DNA of 7,470 nucleotides from positions 1 through 7,470 of the forward strand of contig CACZPT010000043.1 in the NCBI GenBank assembly GCA_902783085.1, read 5' to 3'. Of this stretch, positions 1 through 6,061 are shown piece after piece (positions within the stretch are counted from its first letter, which is position 1; each line of letters opens with the position of its first letter). The notes beneath the pieces are model-generated. The model was given only the letters and a program-made list of their open reading frames with translations. It searched no databases and was not told the DNA's origin. The DNA is from an uncultured Methanobrevibacter sp. (lineage in GTDB: Archaea; Methanobacteriota; Methanobacteria; Methanobacteriales; Methanobacteriaceae). Position numbers and translations under genes: made by a program.

Positions 1-6
1 GATAAT

Positions 7-1503
7 TTAAACTAATTTTAATGCATCAGGAACTTTACTTAAAATACTGTCCTTTACTGAAATCATAGTTGATGAAGCAATAGAGAAATCTGCTTCTTTT
101 GCTGCAGTAACATCATCCTTAGCCGGAATTATAGTGGCATTTAATTCATCTTGTAAATTATTAACAGTAATGTTTTGAACCCATGGATCAGTATCTGAAA
201 TGATAATTTCATCAACCTGTTTATCAAGTTCATTAGCTATTACCCATGAACTAAACCTTCCACCATGAAGTGCAATAGTATTTCCTTGAGCTTGACTTAC
301 AATATCCTCCAATGTATGTTTTAGTTCAATATTTTCATACATTCTTGAATTTATTAAAGTAGCCCAATGCGCATCACCAACATAATATTGTCCTATTTTT
401 CTTGGATAAACATAATCCGGACCTGCAATTTTAACTGCAGTTGCTAAGGCCAATAAATCTTGTCTTTGTACTGGTAAACCCCTGTTTGGGAATTCCTCAT
501 TTATAATTTGAATTATTCTTGGAAGACCAAATTTGCCTCTTCTTGCAGTTCCCGGTTCATAACCACACATATATCCATGATGATTTTTAGGAAAACCAGT
601 TATAACCATATTTAATCCAGTTCTAAGACCAACTCTAACCTCATGTTCATAAGCCCCATTTGTAGCTACAACTTTTCCTGGAGATAAAAGTCTAGCTGCC
701 GCAATAGTCTTTGCAAATGATTCTGTTGTATTTTCACATCTGTTAAATGGACCTCCTTCAACTACAATAACATCAGCACCAATTTCAATAGACTTTTCAA
801 AACCAGTTATAACTTCATCATAACCATCACCAACAAACATTATGGATTCTAGGCCTTTTTTATACTTTTTAGCTAAATTTGCAATGTCTTCAGCTTCACT
901 TAAAGGTGCTGCATGACCATCACCAGTTTGTTCTGAAGTGACATTAACCGCAACTGAAGATGATAATTTAACCCAACCTTCCTTATCGGATTTTTGTTCT
1001 AATTCTTTATCAATCAGTCTTTCATGAATCCTTCCACGCGGACATTCAATGAAAGCCGGACCCTTATTATAACATTCACCACCACAACCACTAATATTTT
1101 TAGGAAGTCTCATTGCACCATTTTCACCAAAATGATCCAAATCAAGTGGAACATCAACAATATCATATACACTCCGCATTACTTCAAGGCCAGTCATGCC
1201 AAATTTTTCACCTATATCTGAAAATGCATATGCGCAAATGTGAATTGGTGAGCCTATCATATCGGCTAAACGACAATTACCTAAAAGATCCATCAATTCT
1301 AAATCAGAAGCACATGTTCCAACAACAACTTCTGTTAAATCACATCCTAATGGGAATCTTTTAAATTGCATTCCAAGTTTCATTGTTTCTTCAAGTGAAA
1401 GTTCAGAGATTGCATCAACAACAGATACTACATCTTTATCAATTTTTGATAATTCGATTGCAGCATCATCATCATGAACCGCATCTTTTATTAAATCATA
1501 CAA
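7..1503 (-). CDS. hcgG: HcgG, FeGP cofactor biosynthesis protein
   Basis: This 498-residue protein is recognised as HcgG, needed to finish the FeGP cofactor of [Fe]-hydrogenase. As I recall the literature, it was once called fibrillarin-like and later reported as a radical-SAM enzyme involved in the CO/acyl ligands of the iron. I see no classical CX3CX2C motif. Instead there is a cysteine-rich N-terminal half (Cys54, 64, 77, 90) and a conspicuous GCGGEC segment with Cys140 and Cys144, followed by Cys154. The middle (about 220-330) looks like a TIM-barrel core with VVVEGGPFN and GYMCGYEPGTARRG. The last 100 residues resemble a Rossmann-like domain (ALHGGRFSSW, ISDTDPW). The start is TTG at 1503-1501, chosen because GGAG lies eight bases upstream; the next in-frame ATG is codon 41. 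It is divergent from hmd. The identity is firm; the chemistry is from memory of family work. Confidence 0.9.
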   Translation of the reverse strand: MYDLIKDAVHDDDAAIELSKIDKDVVSVVDAISELSLEETMKLGMQFKRFPLGCDLTEVVVGTCASDLELMDLLGNCRLADMIGSPIHICAYAFSDIGEKFGMTGLEVMRSVYDIVDVPLDLDHFGENGAMRLPKNISGCGGECYNKGPAFIECPRGRIHERLIDKELEQKSDKEGWVKLSSSVAVNVTSEQTGDGHAAPLSEAEDIANLAKKYKKGLESIMFVGDGYDEVITGFEKSIEIGADVIVVEGGPFNRCENTTESFAKTIAAARLLSPGKVVATNGAYEHEVRVGLRTGLNMVITGFPKNHHGYMCGYEPGTARRGKFGLPRIIQIINEEFPNRGLPVQRQDLLALATAVKIAGPDYVYPRKIGQYYVGDAHWATLINSRMYENIELKHTLEDIVSQAQGNTIALHGGRFSSWVIANELDKQVDEIIISDTDPWVQNITVNNLQDELNATIIPAKDDVTAAKEADFSIASSTMISVKDSILSKVPDALKLV

Positions 1504-1511
1504 GGTAATCT

Positions 1512-1515
1512 CTCC
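1512..1515 (-). promoter_or_regulatory. Ribosome-binding site of hcgG
   Basis: On the minus strand GGAG (within GTGGAGAGAT) sits eight bases before the TTG at 1503-1501. This site is what decides for the TTG start over the ATG forty codons further in. Confidence 0.75.
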
Positions 1516-1550
1516 ACAAATATTAATAATAATACTTTCAGTAAAATATG

Positions 1551-1592
1551 TATTAAATAACTTTCGTTTTAGGTAAGACCAAACTTATATCA
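1551..1592 (-). promoter_or_regulatory. Candidate hcgG promoter region
   Basis: Read on the minus strand, two TATA-like sequences precede hcgG: GATATAAG (about 1584-1591) and TATTTAATA (1551-1559). Placing transcription about 25 bases downstream gives leaders of roughly 55 or 27 bases. The sequence alone does not choose between them. Confidence 0.3.
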
Positions 1593-1611
1593 AATTACAA
1601 TAAAAATAAAA

Positions 1612-1691
1612 AGTAATACTAAATTTAATAAAAAACAAAAAAAGTAATACTTGTATTACTAAAAATTAGAAATTATAAAAAAAATATTACT
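1612..1691. repeat. Symmetric heptamer array, probable operator
   Basis: Four copies of one heptamer are mirror-arranged around the midpoint 1651.5. They are AGTAATA at 1612-1618 and 1643-1649, and TATTACT at 1654-1660 and 1685-1691. The inner pair forms an 18-bp near-complete palindrome, AGTAATAC-TT-GTATTACT (1643-1660). Each outer copy is exactly 31 bases from its inner neighbour, close to three helical turns, so all four would face the same side of the DNA. The array sits between the candidate hcgG and hmd promoters. I infer a binding site for a dimeric or tetrameric regulator of both; the regulator is unknown. Confidence 0.55.
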
Positions 1692-1705
1692 ATTTAAGAC
1701 TGTAA

Positions 1706-1778
1706 TATAAAGATTTAAATAGGTATGAATTTTATAATAAAACATATTACTACATGGCAAAACTACCATATTATATTG
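1706..1778 (+). promoter_or_regulatory. Candidate hmd promoter region
   Basis: Three TATA-like sequences occur upstream of hmd on the plus strand: TATAAAG (1706-1712), TTTATAATA (1731-1739) and TTATATT (about 1771-1777). With archaeal spacing of about 25 bases, starts would fall near 1735, 1760 or 1800. Heptamer copy five (1745-1751) would lie between the second TATA and its start site, a usual place for a repressor site. Base composition here makes chance TATA matches common, so none is certain. Confidence 0.3.
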
Positions 1779-1802
1779 AAAGAATTATGTGCAATGTAGT
1801 AA
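1745..1802. repeat. 9-bp inverted repeat around possible hmd TATA
   Basis: TTACTACAT (1747-1755) is repeated as its exact reverse complement ATGTAGTAA at 1794-1802. The left arm overlaps a fifth copy of the heptamer TATTACT (1745-1751). Between the arms lies a TATA-like ATTATATTG (about 1768-1778). A protein bound at both arms would bracket the promoter. The function is inferred. Confidence 0.35.
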
Positions 1803-1923
1803 AAAAAACTTTTTTGAATATGTAACCATTTAGAAAAGTTCATTTAGACCAAAAAAATGGGATGAAATAATGGATTTTTTGAATGCATGTGGTTTAAAAA
1901 AGTTTGTTGATAAAATATCATCT

Positions 1924-1929
1924 AAGGAG
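1924..1929 (+). promoter_or_regulatory. Ribosome-binding site of hmd
   Basis: AAGGAG, the strongest Shine-Dalgarno match in the window, stands nine bases before the ATG at 1939. It supports the shorter Hmd, beginning MKVAILGAGCYR, over the in-frame ATG at 1870. Confidence 0.8.
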
Positions 1930-1938
1930 AATAAAAAA

Positions 1939-2949
1939 ATGAAAGTAGCAATTTTAGGTGCAGGATGTTACAGAACACATTCTGCAAGTGGAATTACCAA
2001 CTTCTCAAGAGCATGTGAAGTTGCAGACGCAACCGGTAAAGAAAATATTTCAATGACTCACTCAACTATCGAAATGGGTGCTGAATTATTAGAATTAGCT
2101 GGTGTTGACGAAGTTGTTGTAGCAGACCCAGTATTTGATGGAGAATTTACTGTTATAGATGACTTTGATTATGCTGAAGTAATCGCTGCTCACAAAGCTG
2201 GAAATCCTGAAGAAGTAATGCCTGCTATCAGAGAAAAAGTAAACAAATTAGCAGAAACCGTACCAAAACCTGCAGAAGGTGCAATTCACTTTACTCACCC
2301 TGAAGATTTAGGTATGAAATGTACTACTGATGATGCTGAAGCAGTTGCAGATGCTGATTGGGTAATGACTTGGTTACCAAAAGGCGGTATGCAAAAAGGA
2401 ATCATCGAAAAATTCGCTGACCAATTAAAAGATGGTGCAATCTTAACTCATGCATGTACAATCCCAACTACAAAATTCAATGACATTTTCGATGAATTAG
2501 GTGCTAATGTAAATGTAGCATCATACCACCCTGGTGCTGTACCTGAAATGAAAGGACAAGTATATATCGCAGAAGGATACGCAGACCAAGCTTCAATCGA
2601 CACTTTATTAGACTTAGGTCAAAAAGCAAGAGGTGCTGCATACACCTTACCAGCAAACTTATTAGGTCCTGTATGTGATATGTGTTCAGCTGTAACAGCT
2701 ATTACCTACGCAGGTATCTTAGCTTACAGAGACACAGTTACCCAAATTTTAGGTGCACCTGCAGACTTTGCTCAAATGATGGCAAACGAAGCATTAACCC
2801 AAGTTACTGCTTTAATGAATGACGAAGGTATTGATAAAATGGATGATGCATTAGCTCCTTCCGCATTATTAGGAACTGCTGACTCCATGAACTTCGGTGC
2901 TTTAGCTGAAATTGTCCCTAATGTATTAGAATACTTAGGTAAAGAATAA
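1939..2949 (+). CDS. hmd: Hmd, [Fe]-hydrogenase (methylene-H4MPT dehydrogenase)
   Basis: This enzyme reversibly reduces methenyl-tetrahydromethanopterin with H2 to methylene-tetrahydromethanopterin in cytoplasmic CO2-reducing methanogenesis, with no nickel and no iron-sulfur cluster. The N-terminal Rossmann domain starts at once with AILGAGCYRTH. His14, Cys173 in THACTIPTTKF (Cys176 in M. jannaschii, the iron ligand) and His197 in SYHPGAVPEMKGQVYIAEGY are all present. The C-terminal helical dimerisation part carries LLGPVCDMCSA, LGAPADFAQMM and LLGTADSMNFG. Its 336 residues are close to other Methanobacteriales Hmd, so this is the canonical enzyme rather than an HmdII/III paralogue. The start at 1939 has AAGGAG upstream; the frame stays open to an ATG at 1870, which would add 23 residues. 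Codons use C-ending Ile, Phe, Tyr and His far more than the hcg genes, a sign of high expression. A hairpin terminator follows. Confidence 0.97.
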   Translation: MKVAILGAGCYRTHSASGITNFSRACEVADATGKENISMTHSTIEMGAELLELAGVDEVVVADPVFDGEFTVIDDFDYAEVIAAHKAGNPEEVMPAIREKVNKLAETVPKPAEGAIHFTHPEDLGMKCTTDDAEAVADADWVMTWLPKGGMQKGIIEKFADQLKDGAILTHACTIPTTKFNDIFDELGANVNVASYHPGAVPEMKGQVYIAEGYADQASIDTLLDLGQKARGAAYTLPANLLGPVCDMCSAVTAITYAGILAYRDTVTQILGAPADFAQMMANEALTQVTALMNDEGIDKMDDALAPSALLGTADSMNFGALAEIVPNVLEYLGKE

Positions 2950-2993
2950 ATAAGTTTGTGTTGATTTTAAATCAACACTTAAACTTATTTTTT
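2949..2993 (+). terminator. Hairpin terminator of hmd
   Basis: Starting at the last base of the stop codon, AATAAGTTT and GTGTTGATTT (2949-2967) pair with AAATCAACAC (2969-2978) and AAACTTATT (2981-2989), with only a two-base TT bulge at 2979-2980. A run of six T (2988-2993) follows. The innermost pairs must open to make the loop. This would end the abundant hmd transcript and separate it from the hcgA operon, although read-through is possible. Confidence 0.75.
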
Positions 2994-3029
2994 AATCGTT
3001 AAGTTAATTAGCTATTAAAAAATAAGTTT
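2981..3029 (+). repeat. 16-bp inverted repeat competing with the hmd terminator
   Basis: AAACTTATTTTTTAAT (2981-2996) is the exact reverse complement of 3014-3029, with a 17-base loop. Its left arm includes the right arm of the hmd terminator, so AAACTTATT (2981-2989) can pair either upstream with 2949-2957 or downstream with 3021-3029, not both. The right arm also contains an A-rich TATA-like stretch. It could be an antiterminator, a second terminator, or a composition-driven coincidence around an hcgA promoter. Confidence 0.5.
3014..3026 (+). promoter_or_regulatory. Possible hcgA promoter (TATA-like)
   Basis: ATTAAAAAATAAG lies about 35-40 bases before the hcgA start. Transcription would begin near 3045, giving a leader of about ten bases that still includes the GGTG ribosome-binding site. 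A promoter is expected here because the hmd terminator precedes it. The match is loose. Confidence 0.3.
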
Positions 3030-3047
3030 TCTCATTTTAAAAACACT

Positions 3048-3051
3048 GGTG
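3048..3051 (+). promoter_or_regulatory. Ribosome-binding site of hcgA
   Basis: GGTG, complementary to the archaeal 16S 3' end, lies five bases before the TTG at 3057. It falls within a small palindrome AACAC-TG-GTGTT (3042-3053), which could mask it or be chance. Confidence 0.5.
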
Positions 3052-3056
3052 TTAAA

Positions 3057-4055
3057 TTGATAGACGATATTTTCAATAAAATAAATAATAATGAAGAATT
3101 AAGTGATGATGAATTTTTAGAATTATTAAATATTAATGATGAAAAAAATTTAAAAAGATTATTTAAAACCGCTGTAAATATTCGCAATAATGAATCAAAA
3201 ACAATCAAATTAACATCAACAGTCCATATAACTAATAAATGCCAAATTCAACCAAGATGCAAATATTGTGGATTTGCAGAAAAAACATCAACTAAAGGAT
3301 ATTATAATGCATTTTATAAAAGTGATGAAGAAATATTAAGTGCTGTTAACTCTATCGAAAAAGCAAGGATTCCCCGTGTTAGTTGTTCTGGAGGATATGG
3401 ATATAAAGGAAAACAAGCCGTTAATTCAACAAAAATTGTTAAAAGTAATAGTGATTTAGAAATTTTAGTTAATGTTGGTGGAGACTTAACTAAAAAATCC
3501 ATAAAACAATTAGGTGAATTAGGTGTCGATACAATTTGTTGTAATTTAGAAACTATAAATGAAGAAGTTTTTAATAATGTAAAACCTGGTGAGAGATTAC
3601 AGGATAGAATTGATGTCTGTCAGATGATTAGTGATGCTGGGATTGAATTATCATCCGGACTTCTTTTAGGGCTTGGAGAAAGTAATGAAGATAGAATTAA
3701 ACATTTACGTTACTTAAGTAATTTTGATACATTAGCCGAAATACCAATTATGGGATTTAATCCATATGAAGATACACCGATGGCAAATCATCCCCCATTC
3801 CCACTTAAAGAACAATTGAAAATAATTGCAATAACTAGAATAATGTATCCTAAAATAAGAATTACTGTTCCAACACCAACTATTGGACCAAAAAATGTTG
3901 AATATTCCCTGAATGCTGGTGCAAACAATTTAGCAACTGTAATAGCAGATAATTATCCGTTAGAAGTTAAAGGTGTAGGATCACCAAATTACGGTAACTA
4001 TAATGAAGTTGTTGAAGTTATTGAAGACTTAGGTTTAATACCTCAAAAAATATAA
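3057..4055 (+). CDS. hcgA: HcgA, radical-SAM enzyme of FeGP pyridinol synthesis
   Basis: This 332-residue protein is a BioB-like radical-SAM enzyme assigned, from work on this family, to making the pyridinol ring of the FeGP cofactor. The iron-sulfur ligands are Cys62, Cys68 and Cys71, spaced CX5CX2C (KCQIQPRCKYCGF) rather than the usual CX3CX2C; that spacing is the hallmark of HcgA. SGGYG (111-115) is the SAM-binding GGE-type motif. NLET (163-166) resembles the NLDT of biotin synthase, and GLLLGLGES (201-209) is the later barrel strand. PTPTIGPKNVEYSLNAGANNL near 272-292 completes the BioB-like end. The start is TTG, preceded by GGTG five bases upstream; no in-frame ATG lies nearby. It is first of six tightly packed genes, 37 bases before hcgB. 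The exact substrate is not visible from sequence. Confidence 0.92.
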   Translation: MIDDIFNKINNNEELSDDEFLELLNINDEKNLKRLFKTAVNIRNNESKTIKLTSTVHITNKCQIQPRCKYCGFAEKTSTKGYYNAFYKSDEEILSAVNSIEKARIPRVSCSGGYGYKGKQAVNSTKIVKSNSDLEILVNVGGDLTKKSIKQLGELGVDTICCNLETINEEVFNNVKPGERLQDRIDVCQMISDAGIELSSGLLLGLGESNEDRIKHLRYLSNFDTLAEIPIMGFNPYEDTPMANHPPFPLKEQLKIIAITRIMYPKIRITVPTPTIGPKNVEYSLNAGANNLATVIADNYPLEVKGVGSPNYGNYNEVVEVIEDLGLIPQKI

Positions 4056-4092
4056 TTATCTTATTTTAAAAAATAATAAATGAGGTTTAATA

Positions 4093-4572
4093 ATGGCATT
4101 TGAAAAAATGATTAAAAATGCATTTAATCAATCAAGAGATAATTGTAGATATGGAGATACTCTTGAAGAAATAGCTGAAATTCAAGATTATATTAAAAAT
4201 GCCAAAAGAATTTGTATTCCAAATAAAACCGGCATAAAAGTTAAAGTATTAAATGAAGTTTTAAAAGAATATGGGTTGCCTCAAGCAGAAATTTTACAAG
4301 TTGACACCAATACTGCAGATACAAGTAGAATTCCTGCATTAGCCAAAGCATATATTGCACTTGATCAATGTGAATGCGATTTAATAATAGCTAGAGGGCG
4401 CTTAGGTATTCCCGGTTCTGGATCATTATTAGTTTTCATTGACAATAAAGGAAGAATCCTAACTGCCGGAATGTCACCATCACATATAATCCATCAAAAA
4501 TCAATTGAAGAAACCGTCTATAAAGAAGCTGTAGAAGCTTTAGAAAAAATTGGATTTAAAAAAGAAGGTTAA
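4093..4572 (+). CDS. hcgB: HcgB, pyridinol guanylyltransferase
   Basis: HcgB joins GMP from GTP to the 4-hydroxyl of the pyridinol, giving the guanylylpyridinol part of the cofactor; its family was formerly an uncharacterised domain (DUF3236, as I recall). The 159 residues match the usual short length. Visible conserved blocks are DTNTADTSRIPALAKAY (71-87), the glycine-rich ARGRLGIPGSGSLLVF (100-115), which probably forms the phosphate or substrate site, and GMSPSHIIH (126-134). The ATG at 4093 has GAGGT (4082-4086) six bases upstream, the best ribosome-binding site in the operon. It is followed three bases later by hcgC, so translation is likely coupled. There are no membrane segments; the protein is cytoplasmic. 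The assignment rests on sequence recognition plus position between hcgA and hcgC. Confidence 0.9.
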   Translation: MAFEKMIKNAFNQSRDNCRYGDTLEEIAEIQDYIKNAKRICIPNKTGIKVKVLNEVLKEYGLPQAEILQVDTNTADTSRIPALAKAYIALDQCECDLIIARGRLGIPGSGSLLVFIDNKGRILTAGMSPSHIIHQKSIEETVYKEAVEALEKIGFKKEG

Positions 4573-4575
4573 AAT

Positions 4576-5361
4576 ATGGATATTGATACTGGAATTACAT
4601 GTGAAGTTTTAACTATCAAATCTGAAATTAAATTAATTGATATATTTAATAATATCATTGAAAAAAAATCAGAATGTATTTATGACTATATTGAAAAATT
4701 AAACATTGATTCTGGATCAAAAATTGTTGTTATTGGTACTTATTTTACTGGTGTTGGAATTGTTAAAAAATTAAGTGAAAAATATGAAAACATTTTATTA
4801 ATTGATATTTATCCACATTTAGAAGAACTATTATATACTGAGATTGGTGGTGAAATTAAAAATAAAATTAATTTCTCATCAGATTTAGACTTAATTTATG
4901 ATTGTGATGTTGTTATTGATACTACTGGTTTTGGCGGACTTGATGTGAGCCAATCCTCAAAATTAGATGTTGAAGCATTTATAATAGAAGACCCTGTAGC
5001 TGAAGATAATGATGAATTACTTGAAAATAAAAATAACATTAAAGAAAGATTAAGTGCTGTGAAATCTCCAAATAAAGCAATAATCAAGACAAAAGGTATT
5101 GATACAAAAACATCCGGAACTATGACATTAACAATAGGTGTTTTAACAAATGTATTAAATGAAACCTTTAAAAAGAAAGGTGTTCTGTATAGTGCCTGTG
5201 AGATGGGATTTTATGAAGAAGTTATTTTTAAACAAAAAGATATCGATAAATTTATAGAATTAGCAGATAATAAAGCTATTAAAATATCTACAATCAAACC
5301 TTTTAATTTAGATGAACTTATTTTGGATGAATTGAATAAAATTGAATCAAAAATGATTTAA
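4576..5361 (+). CDS. hcgC: HcgC, SAM-dependent pyridinol C-methyltransferase
   Basis: HcgC transfers a methyl group from SAM to C3 of the pyridinol. Unlike ordinary class I methyltransferases it resembles NAD(P)-binding Rossmann proteins. Here the fold shows in KIVVIGTYFTGVGIV (49-63), the acidic end of the second strand in LLIDIYPH (Asp77), and DCDVVIDTTGFGGL (109-122), followed by EDP (138-140). TKTSGTMTLTIGVLTNVLN (177-195) holds Thr179, and YSACEMGF holds Glu209; I recall both as active-site residues studied in the M. maripaludis enzyme, and the numbering agrees without adjustment. The length of 261 residues is normal. The ATG is three bases after the hcgB stop, with AGGT (4566-4569) inside the end of hcgB. 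hcgD begins immediately after its stop with no gap. Confidence 0.9.
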   Translation: MDIDTGITCEVLTIKSEIKLIDIFNNIIEKKSECIYDYIEKLNIDSGSKIVVIGTYFTGVGIVKKLSEKYENILLIDIYPHLEELLYTEIGGEIKNKINFSSDLDLIYDCDVVIDTTGFGGLDVSQSSKLDVEAFIIEDPVAEDNDELLENKNNIKERLSAVKSPNKAIIKTKGIDTKTSGTMTLTIGVLTNVLNETFKKKGVLYSACEMGFYEEVIFKQKDIDKFIELADNKAIKISTIKPFNLDELILDELNKIESKMI

Positions 5362-6060
5362 ATGAAACTTAAAGAAATAATTGAATTTATAAATGAAAAA
5401 ATACCACCCGAACTTGCATTAAGCAACGATAAAGTAGGATTTTCAAAAGATTATAATTTAAGTGAAGATATTGATACAATAAAAATTTATATGGATTTAA
5501 CTCCACGTGATGATTGTTTTGATAAAAATACATTGATTATAACTCATCATCCTCCATTATTTATACCCAAAACTCCCACATACACCATTCATTCAAACTG
5601 GGACATTATTAAAGGTGGAGCTAATGAAGCTCTTGGAGACAAATTAAATTTAAAAATTATTGATGTTTTTGATAAAACCAATAATATTGGAAGAATATGT
5701 GAAAACAATACTAATTTTAGGCAATTATTAGATATTATTTTAAAAGAATTTGATTATGCAAATATTGTTAACAGACCGGATGATTTGAAAATTATAAAAA
5801 GCATAGGTATTATTTCCGGATTTGGTTTAAAGAATTCAGATTACATCAAATTAGCTAAAAACAAAAATTTAGATGTTTTAATATCCGGTGATTTAACACA
5901 AGAAAATGCAATACTTGCAATTAACTTGGATTTAACTTTAATTGATTTGGGTCATCACAATAGCGAAGTACCCGGATTATATTATCTAAAAGAAATACTT
6001 GATGAGTTAAACATAAAATGTGAAGTGATTAATAAAAATCCAATTGAAAATAGGTTTTAA
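5362..6060 (+). CDS. hcgD: HcgD, Nif3-like dinuclear iron protein
   Basis: HcgD belongs to the Nif3/YbgI family and is proposed to hold and deliver iron for FeGP cofactor assembly. The metal-binding residues are visible: His62 and His63 in LIITHHPPLFIPK, a further histidine in IHSNWD (His77), and the C-terminal DLGHHNSEVPG with His198 and Glu202. ISGDLTQENA (174-183) is the usual family block before it. At 232 residues it is the short, single-module form without the inserted domain of many bacterial relatives. The ATG directly abuts the hcgC TAA, with only a weak TGAT before it, so translation probably depends on ribosomes finishing hcgC. Nif3 proteins occur widely outside this pathway, so the specific role rests on position among hcg genes. 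Confidence 0.88.
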   Translation: MKLKEIIEFINEKIPPELALSNDKVGFSKDYNLSEDIDTIKIYMDLTPRDDCFDKNTLIITHHPPLFIPKTPTYTIHSNWDIIKGGANEALGDKLNLKIIDVFDKTNNIGRICENNTNFRQLLDIILKEFDYANIVNRPDDLKIIKSIGIISGFGLKNSDYIKLAKNKNLDVLISGDLTQENAILAINLDLTLIDLGHHNSEVPGLYYLKEILDELNIKCEVINKNPIENRF

Positions 6061-6061
6061 T

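Larger units (their letters stand above)
1504..1938. other. hcgG-hmd divergent intergenic region
   Basis: A gene-free stretch of 435 bases, extremely A+T-rich with several A-tracts (for example around 1635-1643 and 1801-1808). It must hold the promoters of hcgG and of hmd, unless hmd is read from outside, which the divergent layout argues against. It contains five copies of the heptamer TATTACT/AGTAATA, one 9-bp inverted repeat, and several TATA-like sequences. I see no convincing gene in it apart from a possible 23-codon in-frame extension of hmd from an ATG at 1870. If transcription of hmd starts near 1760-1800, its leader would be unusually long, about 140-180 bases. Confidence 0.7.

Noticed and set aside
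1024..1364. Two overlapping plus-strand open frames, 65 and 83 codons
   Set aside because: They lie wholly antisense inside hcgG, have low-complexity Thr- or His/Gln-rich products and no ribosome-binding site; they are shadows of the real gene.
1723..1750. NikR-like site, GTATGA followed 16 bases later by TATTAC
   Set aside because: The spacing matches the classical nickel-regulator box and hmd is known to respond to nickel in some methanogens, but the second half matches only four of six positions and archaeal sites may differ. Worth testing only if a NikR gene is present.
1612..1752. CRISPR-like or transposon repeats
   Set aside because: The units are only seven or eight bases, mirror-arranged and not evenly spaced as direct repeats, with no spacers, cas genes or transposase nearby.
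3314..3502. Minus-strand open frame of 62 codons
   Set aside because: Antisense inside hcgA, no start signals and no recognisable protein.
4056..4092. Terminator between hcgA and hcgB
   Set aside because: TTATTTT and AAAATAA can pair weakly, but with A-T pairs only and a strong ribosome-binding site right after; co-transcription is more likely.
4896..5087. Minus-strand open frame of 63 codons
   Set aside because: Antisense inside hcgC; its serine- and leucine-rich product is typical of the reverse of an A+T-rich gene.
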